Source: an uncultured Bacteroides sp. (GTDB taxonomy: Bacteria > Bacteroidota > Bacteroidia > Bacteroidales > Bacteroidaceae). Taken from it: 42,220 bases of DNA. The stretch covers positions 1 to 42,220 of the forward strand of contig CAMTOS010000015.1 of the NCBI GenBank assembly GCA_947074195.1. The letters run 5' to 3'. Shown in pieces: positions 17,168 to 25,356 of the stretch; positions within the stretch are counted from its first letter, which is position 1; each line of letters opens with the position of its first letter. The notes under the pieces are model-generated. The model saw nothing but the letters and a program-made list of their open reading frames with translations, was not told the DNA's origin and made no database searches. A program made the position numbers and the translations under genes.

Positions 17168-19126
17168 ATGATATCAGTTGAAAGTCTGAAAGTCGAGTTT
17201 AATGCAACTCCGCTTTTTGAAGATGTTTCGTATGTAATAAATAAGAAAGACCGCATTGCGCTTGTGGGTAAGAACGGTGCCGGTAAATCGACCATGCTTA
17301 AGATCCTGGCAGGCGAGCAGAGTCCGACATCCGGGAATGTATCGTTACCTAAGGAAGTGACCATCGGTTATCTGCCGCAGGTAATGAAGCTGGCCGATAA
17401 CCGCACGGTGATGCAGGAAGCCGAACTGGCTTTCGAGCATATCTTTAAACTGCAGGCCGATCTGGAACGAATGAATCAGGAACTGGCTGAGCGTACCGAT
17501 TACGAATCGGACGAATACCACAAACTGATCGACCGTTTTACGCACGAGAACGACCGCTTCCTGATGATGGGAGGAACCAACTTCCAGGCAGAAATAGAAC
17601 GTACGCTGATGGGACTTGGTTTTAGCCGTGCCGATTTCGACCGCTCTACTTCCGAGTTCTCGGGTGGATGGCGTATGCGTATCGAGCTGGCTAAGCTTTT
17701 GCTACGTCGCCCCGATGTGCTTTTGCTCGATGAGCCCACCAATCACCTTGATATTGAGAGTATTCAGTGGTTGGAAAACTTCCTTTCGACACGTGCCAAT
17801 GCTGTTGTACTGGTAAGTCACGACCGTGCTTTCCTGAACAATGTAACGACAAGAACGATAGAAATTACCTGCGGACAAATTTATGATTACCGCGTGAAGT
17901 ATGACGATTTCATCAACCTTCGCAAAGAAAGACGCGAACAACAAATCCGTGCTTACGAAAATCAGCAGAAGCAGATTGAAGAAACTGAAGCCTTTATCGA
18001 GCGTTTTCGCTATCAGGCTACCAAAGCCATTCAGGTGCAGAGCCGCATTAAGCAATTGGAAAAGATCAACCGCATTGAAATCGATGAAGAAGATAACTCA
18101 GCACTTCGCCTGAAATTTGTATGTTCAAGCCGAAGCGGAAGCTATCCTGTCATATGCGATGGCGTGAAGAAAGCCTATGGTGCGCATACCGTGTTCGACC
18201 ATGTTAATCTGACCATCAATCGCGGCGAGAAAGTGGCTTTTGTGGGTAAGAATGGTGAAGGTAAATCTACACTGGTAAAATGTATCATGGATCAGATCAC
18301 CGACTATACCGGTAAGCTGACGCTGGGGCACAATGTGCAGATCGGTTATTTTGCCCAGAATCAGGCACAAATGCTGGATGGCGAACGAACGGTTTTCGAT
18401 ACCATTGATCATGTGGCGACAGGAGATATTCGTTTGAAAATCCGTGATATTCTGGGTGCTTTTATGTTTGGCGGTGAAGCATCTGACAAGAAAGTAAAAG
18501 TGCTTTCGGGTGGAGAGCGTACTCGACTGGCCATGATTAAACTACTGCTTGAACCGGTGAACTTTCTGATTCTCGATGAGCCGACCAACCATCTGGACAT
18601 GCGTTCGAAGGATATTTTGAAAGAAGCGATAAAAGAATTTGATGGAACAGTAATAATTGTCAGCCACGACCGTGACTTTTTAGATGGCCTTGCGACTAAG
18701 GTATATGAATTCGGTGGAGGAGAGGTGAAAGAGCATCTTTGTGGTGTTTATGAATTCCTTCAGAAAAAGCAACTCGATAATCTGAATCAGTTGCAAAAAC
18801 CCGATTCATTGTCGGTGTCGCCTACTACTGCAAAAGGAGATAAGGCACAAGAGAAACCGCAATCTGAAAATAAACTCTCGTATGAGGCTTTGAAGGAGCT
18901 GAACAAACGCATCAAGCGACTGGAAAAGCAAGTAGGAGAGTGCGAGACGGCAATCGAAAAGATCGAAACAGAGATTGCCACAGTAGAAGAAAAGATGACA
19001 ACTCCCGAAGGAGCTGCCGATATGTCGCTTTACGAACAACATCAGCAACTGAAAAAGAAGCTCGATGAAACCGTAGAACGTTGGGAAGAACTCTCCATGG
19101 AACTGGAAGAGGCTAAATCTGAGTAA
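17168..19126 (+). CDS. ABC-F family ATPase (translation-associated)
   Basis: 652-residue cytoplasmic protein with two ABC ATPase domains and no membrane segments. Domain 1: Walker A GKNGAGKST (residues 34-42), signature SEFSGGWRMRIELAK (about 162-176), Walker B with LLLDEPTNHLD. A charged interdomain linker of the ABC-F type lies near 245-310 (RKERREQQIRAYENQQKQIEETEAFIERF). Domain 2: Walker A GKNGEGKST (360-368), signature LSGGERTRLAMIK, Walker B LILDEPTNHLD. A C-terminal coiled coil occupies about 570-650, as in Uup/YheS-like members. ABC-F proteins act on the ribosome to resolve stalled states or protect from antibiotics; a housekeeping role is more likely here than resistance. The M13 gene follows after 19 nt. 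Confidence 0.93.
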   Translation: MISVESLKVEFNATPLFEDVSYVINKKDRIALVGKNGAGKSTMLKILAGEQSPTSGNVSLPKEVTIGYLPQVMKLADNRTVMQEAELAFEHIFKLQADLERMNQELAERTDYESDEYHKLIDRFTHENDRFLMMGGTNFQAEIERTLMGLGFSRADFDRSTSEFSGGWRMRIELAKLLLRRPDVLLLDEPTNHLDIESIQWLENFLSTRANAVVLVSHDRAFLNNVTTRTIEITCGQIYDYRVKYDDFINLRKERREQQIRAYENQQKQIEETEAFIERFRYQATKAIQVQSRIKQLEKINRIEIDEEDNSALRLKFVCSSRSGSYPVICDGVKKAYGAHTVFDHVNLTINRGEKVAFVGKNGEGKSTLVKCIMDQITDYTGKLTLGHNVQIGYFAQNQAQMLDGERTVFDTIDHVATGDIRLKIRDILGAFMFGGEASDKKVKVLSGGERTRLAMIKLLLEPVNFLILDEPTNHLDMRSKDILKEAIKEFDGTVIIVSHDRDFLDGLATKVYEFGGGEVKEHLCGVYEFLQKKQLDNLNQLQKPDSLSVSPTTAKGDKAQEKPQSENKLSYEALKELNKRIKRLEKQVGECETAIEKIETEIATVEEKMTTPEGAADMSLYEQHQQLKKKLDETVERWEELSMELEEAKSE

Positions 19127-19145
19127 TCTCAGTTATATACAATAT

Positions 19146-21182
19146 ATGAAATTAACAAGTTATTTACCAATCTTTGCCCTTTGCATGATGACAACAGGAT
19201 GCAACAGCAGCAGACAACAGGCCGCCCTGACATCGGGAATCGACCTTGCCAATTTAGACACGACTCAGGTCGTAGGTGAGAATTTTTATGATTATGCCTG
19301 TGGAGGATGGCGTGAGCTTCATCCGCTGACAGACGAGTATTCACGTTTCGGATCGTTCGATCTTCTTCGCGAAAACAACCGCGAACAGTTGCGCGAACTC
19401 ATAGAGCAACTTGCTGCCGATGAACATCCGCAGGGAAGCGTGGCGCAGAAAGTAGGTGGTATGTACAATATCGCCATGAATGAACAGAAGCTGAATGCTG
19501 AAGGTTTTGCGCCGATAGCCAAAGAAATGGAAGCCATCAATGCATTGCAGGATAAGGCGGAAATCTACAGAATGCTGGCACGTTTACAACGCAAAGGCAT
19601 CAATCCTTACTTTATATTATATGTATCTGCTGATAACGAAAACAGCGATATGAATCTTGTGCAGACTTATCAGGGCGGACTTGGTTTGGGTGAACGCGAA
19701 TATTATCTGAAAGATGATGAGAGCATGCGCAAAATCCGTGAAGCTTATAAAGAACACATCGTTAAGATGTTCGAACTTTCTGGTTATACTCCTGAACAGG
19801 CCCGCAAGTCAATGGAAGCGGTTATGAAAATTGAAACCCGTCTGGCTGAGGCTTCAAACACACAGGCTGAATTACGCGATCCTTATGCGAACTTCAATAA
19901 AAGTTCACTGGAACAGATACGTAGTACATATCCTTCGTTCAACTGGAATGACTACCTGAATGAGGCTGGTCTGCCGGTTGTCAATGAAATGAGCATCGGA
20001 CAACCTCGTCAGATGAACGAAGTGGCTTCAATTATTGACACCGCTCCACTCGAAGATCAGAAAGCATATCTGAATTGGAATCTGATTAATGAAGCGGCTG
20101 GATATCTGAGCGATGACTTCGTTGCACAAAACTTCGATTTCTATGGTAAGACATTATCCGGAAAACAAGAATTGCAACCTCGTTGGAAACGTGCGGTTAG
20201 TTCGGTAGACGGCGCACTGGGTGAGGCTGTGGGACAAATGTATGTGGAAAAATACTTCCCGCCTGCAGCGAAAGATCGTATGGTAGAATTGGTAGGTAAC
20301 TTGCAGACTTCTTTGGGCGAACGTATTCAGGCATTAGACTGGATGAGCGATGAGACTAAAGAAAAAGCAATGGAGAAACTGGGTACTTTCCATCTGAAAG
20401 TGGGTTATCCTGATAAATGGAAAGATTACAGCACACTCGAAATTGCTGATGATTCTTACTGGGCAAACATTGAACGTGCCAACCAGTGGGGATATGATGA
20501 AATGATTGCAAAAGCAGGCAAACCAGTCGATAAAGATGAGTGGTTGATGAACCCTCAGACTGTAAATGCTTATTACAATCCGACAACAAACGAAATCTGT
20601 TTCCCTGCCGGTATTTTACAATATCCTTTCTTTGATATGAATGCCGATGATGCCTTTAACTATGGTGCAATCGGTGTGGTAATCGGTCACGAAATGACAC
20701 ATGGTTTCGATGATATGGGCCGTCAGTTTGACAAAAACGGTAACCTGAAAGACTGGTGGACAGAAGAAGATGCCAGAAAATTTGACGAACGTGCTAAAGT
20801 ATTAGTCACCTACTACGATAGTATTCAGGTAGCTCCGGGTGTGTATGCTAACGGAACATTTACACTGGGCGAAAACATCGCCGATCAGGGTGGTTTACAC
20901 GTTGCTTATCAGGCACTCGAAAACGCCATGAAGAACAATCCTCTTGGAGTAGTCGATGGTTTCACTCCTGAACAACGCTTCTATCTGGCCTATGCCAACC
21001 TTTGGGCAGGCAATGTGCGCGATGAGGAAGTCTTGCGTCTGACACAGATGGACGAACATTCATTGGGACGCTGGCGTGTAAACGGTGCTTTGCCACATGT
21101 AAACACATGGTACGAAGCATTTAATATCGATGAAAATGCACCAATGTTTATTCCCGTTGAAGAACGCGCATCGATCTGGTAA
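19146..21182 (+). CDS. M13 family zinc metallopeptidase lipoprotein (neprilysin-like)
   Basis: 678-residue endopeptidase. Signal peptide with lipobox TTGC (Cys19), followed by NSSRQQ with no acidic export stretch, so it is probably anchored facing the periplasm. Zinc motif HEMTH at residues 515-519 (VIGHEMTHGFDDMGRQFD), third ligand in ENIAD (Glu576, with Asp580), as in all active M13 enzymes. The N-terminal helical domain starts with DFYDYACGGWRELHPL-like sequence (FYDYACGGW), typical of the family, and the C-terminus ends in IPVEERASIW, close to the usual CxVW end but with no Cys before the Trp. Family members cut oligopeptides. It is probably transcribed with the ABC-F gene and ends in a strong terminator. 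Confidence 0.95.
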   Translation: MKLTSYLPIFALCMMTTGCNSSRQQAALTSGIDLANLDTTQVVGENFYDYACGGWRELHPLTDEYSRFGSFDLLRENNREQLRELIEQLAADEHPQGSVAQKVGGMYNIAMNEQKLNAEGFAPIAKEMEAINALQDKAEIYRMLARLQRKGINPYFILYVSADNENSDMNLVQTYQGGLGLGEREYYLKDDESMRKIREAYKEHIVKMFELSGYTPEQARKSMEAVMKIETRLAEASNTQAELRDPYANFNKSSLEQIRSTYPSFNWNDYLNEAGLPVVNEMSIGQPRQMNEVASIIDTAPLEDQKAYLNWNLINEAAGYLSDDFVAQNFDFYGKTLSGKQELQPRWKRAVSSVDGALGEAVGQMYVEKYFPPAAKDRMVELVGNLQTSLGERIQALDWMSDETKEKAMEKLGTFHLKVGYPDKWKDYSTLEIADDSYWANIERANQWGYDEMIAKAGKPVDKDEWLMNPQTVNAYYNPTTNEICFPAGILQYPFFDMNADDAFNYGAIGVVIGHEMTHGFDDMGRQFDKNGNLKDWWTEEDARKFDERAKVLVTYYDSIQVAPGVYANGTFTLGENIADQGGLHVAYQALENAMKNNPLGVVDGFTPEQRFYLAYANLWAGNVRDEEVLRLTQMDEHSLGRWRVNGALPHVNTWYEAFNIDENAPMFIPVEERASIW

Positions 21183-21217
21183 ACAGTACTGATAACAGAA
21201 ATACAGTTTATTTTGCA

Positions 21218-21255
21218 AAACACTGATTCAAAAGTTTATGAATCAGTGTTTTTTT
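21218..21255 (+). terminator. Terminator after the M13 peptidase gene
   Basis: Perfect 13-bp stem (21218-21230 / 21239-21251), 8-nt loop AAAGTTTA, followed by T residues to 21255. Confidence 0.92.
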
Positions 21256-21302
21256 ATTATTAATTCACTATTATATTATTCACCAACTTATCTATTATTT
21301 TG

Positions 21303-21310
21303 TAACTTTG
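21303..21310 (+). promoter_or_regulatory. -7 promoter element of purH and possibly the mre operon
   Basis: TAACTTTG is a full match to TAnnTTTG, 29 nt before the purH start. No convincing -33 element. There is no terminator between purH and mreB, so this promoter may also serve the elongasome genes. Confidence 0.5.
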
Positions 21311-21339
21311 CGAGCCTAAATATAATATAAGAAAATTCC

Positions 21340-22863
21340 ATGTCTGATTCTAAAAGAATTAAAACCGCTTTAGTGTCGGTGTATCATAAGGAAGGTTTGG
21401 ACGAAATTATTACCAAACTACACGAAGAAGGTGTACAGTTTCTTTCAACCGGAGGAACACGCCAGTTTATTGAATCTTTAGGCTATCCTTGCCAGGCTGT
21501 AGAGGATTTGACTTCTTACCCTTCAATTTTGGGTGGTCGTGTAAAAACTCTTCACCCTAAAGTGTTTGGTGGTATTTTATGCCGCAGAGACCTGGAACAG
21601 GATAAACAACAGATCGAGAAATATGAAATTCCTGAAATAGACCTGGTGATCGTTGATTTGTATCCTTTCGAAGATACAGTTGCATCGGGTGCAGATGAGG
21701 CTTCAATCATCGAAAAAATCGATATAGGCGGTATCTCTTTGATTCGTGCCGCTGCCAAAAATTTTAAAGATGTGGTTATTGTTGCTTCGCAGGTACAATA
21801 CAAACCATTGCTCGATATTCTGATGGAGCATGGTTCAGAAACAACTCTCGAAGAGCGTCGCTGGTTTGCTAAAGAAGCATTCGGTGTATCTTCTCACTAT
21901 GATTCTGCTATCTTCAACTATTTCGATGCAGAAGAAGGTTCTTCATTCCGCAGTGCAGTAAGCGATCAGAAGCCATTGCGTTACGGTGAAAACCCGCATC
22001 AAAGAGGTTATTTCTATGGTGATCTGGCGGCAATGTTCGATCAGATTCACGGAAAAGAAATTTCTTATAACAATTTGCTTGATATTAATGCGGCTGTCGA
22101 TTTGATCGATGAATTCGATGAAGTGACTTTTGCTATTTTGAAACATAACAATGCATGCGGCCTTGCTTCTCGTCCTACGGTGCTCGAAGCATGGAAAGAT
22201 GCATTAGCAGGTGACCCTGTATCGGCTTTCGGTGGCGTATTGGTGACCAATGCGGCTATCGATAAAGAAACAGCCGAAGAAATGAACAAACTGTTCTTCG
22301 AAGTAATCATTGCTCCTGACTATGATGTGGAAGCTCTTGAGGTACTGGGACAGAAAAAGAACCGTATTATTCTTGTGCGCAAAGATGTGAATCTGCCTAA
22401 AAAGCAGTTCCGTTCATTATTAAACGGAGTGTTGGTTCAGGATCGTGACCTGAACATTGAAACTACTGCCGACTTAAAGGTAGCTACTGAGAAAACGCCA
22501 ACTCCTGAGGAAGTAGAAGATTTGCTTTTCGCAAACAAAATTGTGAAGAACAGTAAGTCTAATGCAATCGTGTTGGCAAAAAACAAACAACTTTTAGCAA
22601 GCGGTGTGGGACAGACTTCGCGTGTGGATGCTTTGAAGCATGCCATCGAGAAAGCTCACTCATTCGGCTTTGACCTGAATGGTGCTGTCATGGCTTCGGA
22701 TGCATTTTTCCCTTTCCCTGATTGTGTGGAAATTGCCGGAAACGAAGGTGTAACTGCAGTGATTCAGCCTGGCGGATCGGTAAAAGATCAGCTGACTTTT
22801 GATTATTGCAACGAGCACGGCATTGCTATGGTAACAACAGGAATCCGTCACTTTAAACATTAA
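21340..22863 (+). CDS. purH: Bifunctional AICAR formyltransferase / IMP cyclohydrolase
   Basis: 507-residue cytoplasmic enzyme for the last two steps of IMP synthesis. It transfers a formyl group from 10-formyltetrahydrofolate to AICAR and then closes the ring to IMP. Residues 1-195 form the methylglyoxal-synthase-like IMP cyclohydrolase domain (ALVSVYHKEGLDEIITKL; FLSTGGTRQFI; GGRVKTLHPKVFGGIL). Residues 200-507 form the AICAR transformylase domain, with LRYGENPHQRG, the Lys-His pair in LKHNNACGLA, and the C-terminal ASDAFFPFPDCVEIA and VIQPGGSVKD blocks. Length is normal. It has its own promoter. Its stop codon is only 7 nt from the mreB start, an arrangement that ties purine synthesis and cell-shape genes on one message. 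Confidence 0.97.
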   Translation: MSDSKRIKTALVSVYHKEGLDEIITKLHEEGVQFLSTGGTRQFIESLGYPCQAVEDLTSYPSILGGRVKTLHPKVFGGILCRRDLEQDKQQIEKYEIPEIDLVIVDLYPFEDTVASGADEASIIEKIDIGGISLIRAAAKNFKDVVIVASQVQYKPLLDILMEHGSETTLEERRWFAKEAFGVSSHYDSAIFNYFDAEEGSSFRSAVSDQKPLRYGENPHQRGYFYGDLAAMFDQIHGKEISYNNLLDINAAVDLIDEFDEVTFAILKHNNACGLASRPTVLEAWKDALAGDPVSAFGGVLVTNAAIDKETAEEMNKLFFEVIIAPDYDVEALEVLGQKKNRIILVRKDVNLPKKQFRSLLNGVLVQDRDLNIETTADLKVATEKTPTPEEVEDLLFANKIVKNSKSNAIVLAKNKQLLASGVGQTSRVDALKHAIEKAHSFGFDLNGAVMASDAFFPFPDCVEIAGNEGVTAVIQPGGSVKDQLTFDYCNEHGIAMVTTGIRHFKH

Positions 22864-22870
22864 TTTACGA

Positions 22871-23893
22871 ATGGGATTATTCTCTTTTACGCAAGAAATT
22901 GCGATGGACTTGGGTACAGCCAATACCATTATTATTACTAACGGAAAAATTGTGGTCGATGAACCCTCAGTGGTTGCTCTCGATCGCCGCACAGACAAGA
23001 TGATTGCTGTGGGCGAGAAAGCGAAACTGATGTACGAAAAGACCCACGAAAATATACGCACCATCCGTCCGCTTCGCGACGGTGTAATTGCCGACTTCTA
23101 TGCTTGCGAGCAGATGATTCGCGGACTTATTAAGCGTGTGAATACCCGCAACCATCTTTTCTCTCCATCATTACGTATGGTTATCGGTGTGCCTTCGGGC
23201 AGTACCGAGGTTGAGCTGAGAGCGGTGCGCGACTCTGCAGAACATGCCGGCGGTCGTGATGTGTATCTGATTTTTGAACCTATGGCTGCTGCAATCGGTA
23301 TCGGTATCGATGTGGAAGCTCCTGAAGGTAACATGATCGTTGACATAGGTGGTGGTTCTACCGAGATTGCGGTGATTTCACTTGGTGGTATTGTATCGAA
23401 TAACTCGATCCGTATCGCAGGTGACGACCTGACTGCTGATATCCAGGAGTACATGAGCCGTCAGCACAATGTGAAAGTCAGCGAGCGTATGGCCGAACGT
23501 ATTAAGATTCACGTAGGTGCAGCATTGACCGAACTGGGTGACGATGCTCCAGAAGATTATATCGTTCATGGTCCTAACCGTATCACAGCACTTCCAATGG
23601 AAATTCCTGTATGCTATCAGGAAATTGCTCACTGTCTGGATAAATCGATTTCTAAAATCGAAACAGCTATCCTTAGTGCACTGGAAAATACACCTCCCGA
23701 ACTTTATGCCGATATCGTGAAAAACGGTATCTACCTTGCAGGTGGTGGTGCATTGCTTCGCGGACTGGACAAACGATTGAGAGATAAAATCAATATTGCA
23801 TTTCATATCGCTGAAGATCCGTTGCACGCCGTTGCTCTTGGTACTGGTGTGGCATTGAAAAATGTAGATCGTTTCTCATTCCTGATGCGTTAA
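22871..23893 (+). CDS. mreB: Rod shape-determining protein MreB
   Basis: 340-residue bacterial actin homologue. It polymerises on the inner face of the cytoplasmic membrane and directs lateral peptidoglycan synthesis with MreC, MreD, PBP2 and RodA. Actin-fold motifs are clear: phosphate 1 in MDLGTANTIIITNGKIVVDEPS, connect/phosphate 2 in MIVDIGGGSTEIAVISLGG, and adenosine block YLAGGGALLRGLDKRL. The N-terminus MGLFSFTQEIAMDLG includes the short amphipathic, membrane-contacting stretch. Length is normal. It sits 7 nt after purH and is followed by a 115-nt structured gap before mreC, the only sizeable gap in this operon. Confidence 0.97.
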   Translation: MGLFSFTQEIAMDLGTANTIIITNGKIVVDEPSVVALDRRTDKMIAVGEKAKLMYEKTHENIRTIRPLRDGVIADFYACEQMIRGLIKRVNTRNHLFSPSLRMVIGVPSGSTEVELRAVRDSAEHAGGRDVYLIFEPMAAAIGIGIDVEAPEGNMIVDIGGGSTEIAVISLGGIVSNNSIRIAGDDLTADIQEYMSRQHNVKVSERMAERIKIHVGAALTELGDDAPEDYIVHGPNRITALPMEIPVCYQEIAHCLDKSISKIETAILSALENTPPELYADIVKNGIYLAGGGALLRGLDKRLRDKINIAFHIAEDPLHAVALGTGVALKNVDRFSFLMR

Positions 23894-23920
23894 AAAGAAA
23901 TAACAATATAGCTTTATTGA

Positions 23921-23981
23921 TAATGTGTCAATCGTCCTGCCATATATCTTATGATATGTGTGGGTACGTATTGACACATTA
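23921..23981 (+). repeat. Long inverted repeat in the mreB-mreC gap
   Basis: TAATGTGTCAAT (23921-23932) and ATTGACACATTA (23970-23981) form a perfect 12-bp outer stem. Inside it CATATATC (23941-23948) and GATATGTG (23953-23960) form an 8-bp inner stem with one G-T wobble and a TTAT loop. A short T/A-rich stretch follows without a clean T-run, so this may be a weak attenuator, an mRNA-stability or processing structure, or a protein-binding site. Confidence 0.75.
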
Positions 23982-24008
23982 TTATTGTAAAACAGGTATA
24001 ACAACCAC

Positions 24009-24848
24009 ATGCGCAACCTACTTCAATTCTTAGTTAAGTATAACCACTGGTTTTTATTTTTACTTCTCGAGGTATTCAGTTTTCTGCTACTGTTTAACTT
24101 TAACCGCTATCAGCAAAGTGTCTTCTTTACGTCGGCCAATGTTGTATCGGGATGGGTATACGAAGTGTCGAGTGGAATCACTTCCTATTTCCATCTAAAG
24201 TCGGCAAATGATGATTTGCTGGACCGCAACATGGAGTTAGAGCAGCAATTAGCCAATCTGGAAGGCAGATTACAACAGGTTATATCAGATTCGACTGAAA
24301 TTGTGAGTGTGAAAAACCTGAAGCCGGGCGATTATGAATTGTTCAAGGCACGGGTGATAAACAATAGTTTGAACCATGCCGACAATTACATCACTATCAA
24401 CAAAGGTACCGATGATGGAATTGAAACCGATATGGGTGTTGTCGATCGTAACGGGGTAGTGGGGATTGTTTATAAAACATCGCCTTCGTACTCATTGGTT
24501 ATCTCACTGCTGAACAGTAAATCGAATATCAGTTGCAAGATTGCCGATAGTGACTACTTCGGTCACCTGAAATGGATGGGCAACGATCCGCAATTTGCTT
24601 ATTTGCACGACTTGCCACGACACGCTGTATTCCAGTTGGGCGATAAAGTCATAACGAGCGGTTACTCTACTGTCTTTCCTGAAGGCATTGTAGTAGGTAC
24701 AATAGACGATATGTTTAACTCTGATGACGGATTATCTTATATCCTGAAAATAAAACTGGCCACAGACTTTGGTAAGCTTACCGATGTGCGCGTTATTGCA
24801 CGCAACAATCGTTTGGAACAAAAAAGAATAGAAAAACAGATTCACTAA
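24009..24848 (+). CDS. mreC: Rod shape-determining protein MreC
   Basis: 279-residue bitopic inner-membrane protein of the elongasome that activates PBP2 in the periplasm. One N-terminal membrane helix at about 13-31 (HWFLFLLLEVFSFLLLFNF), then a coiled coil of roughly residues 60-95 (SANDDLLDRNMELEQQLANL), then the MreC beta-barrel pair (ARVINNSLNHADNYITINKGT; GVVDRNGVVGIVYKTSPSYS; FQLGDKVITSGYSTVFPEGI). Length is usual. The start ATG lies 115 nt after mreB, 27 nt downstream of the inverted repeat. mreD follows after 7 nt, which include a G-rich stretch (AAAGGGGG), an unusual Shine-Dalgarno-like site for this phylum. Confidence 0.95.
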   Translation: MRNLLQFLVKYNHWFLFLLLEVFSFLLLFNFNRYQQSVFFTSANVVSGWVYEVSSGITSYFHLKSANDDLLDRNMELEQQLANLEGRLQQVISDSTEIVSVKNLKPGDYELFKARVINNSLNHADNYITINKGTDDGIETDMGVVDRNGVVGIVYKTSPSYSLVISLLNSKSNISCKIADSDYFGHLKWMGNDPQFAYLHDLPRHAVFQLGDKVITSGYSTVFPEGIVVGTIDDMFNSDDGLSYILKIKLATDFGKLTDVRVIARNNRLEQKRIEKQIH

Positions 24849-24855
24849 AGGGGGA

Positions 24856-25353
24856 ATGATTCATAACTATTTACATCAGCTATACTGGTTTTTCGGGTTG
24901 ATACTGCTTCAGATATTAATCCTGAACAATATACATATTATGGGAGTTGCCACTCCTTTTCTATACATCTATTTTCTGATAAAACTACCTTCAGGAATGG
25001 CGAGAAATATGCTGTTGATACTCGGTTTTATAACCGGTCTGTGTATCGATATCTTCTCGAATACTCCCGGGATGAATGCAGCTGCCTGTGTGGTACTGGC
25101 TTTTACACGTCCGCTGTTTCTGCGCTTATTTACTCCGCGTGATATGCTTGAGAGCATCGTACCTTCTTTCAAAACGATGGGCGTATCATCTTTCCTGAAA
25201 TATACGATTGTTTGTGTGTTTACGTTTCTGGTTATATTGCTGACCATTGAATTCTTCTCATTTACGACATTCAGCATGTTGCTGATGCGAATTTTATCGA
25301 GCGCTGTACTCACAGTGGTTTGTATCATGGCTATAGAGAGTGTTAGAAAATAA
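24856..25353 (+). CDS. mreD: Rod shape-determining protein MreD
   Basis: 165-residue integral inner-membrane protein of the elongasome, with about five hydrophobic segments (LYWFFGLILLQILILNNIHI; LLILGFITGLCIDIF; YTIVCVFTFLVILLTI; ILSSAVLTVVCIMAI). The block GLCIDIFSNTPGMNAAACVVLAF is the conserved MreD signature region. In other bacteria MreD associates with MreC and modulates activation of PBP2-RodA. It begins 7 nt after mreC and ends 3 nt before mrdA, so all are on one message. The family is poorly conserved, but position and topology make the call firm. Confidence 0.93.
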   Translation: MIHNYLHQLYWFFGLILLQILILNNIHIMGVATPFLYIYFLIKLPSGMARNMLLILGFITGLCIDIFSNTPGMNAAACVVLAFTRPLFLRLFTPRDMLESIVPSFKTMGVSSFLKYTIVCVFTFLVILLTIEFFSFTTFSMLLMRILSSAVLTVVCIMAIESVRK

Positions 25354-25356
25354 CAG

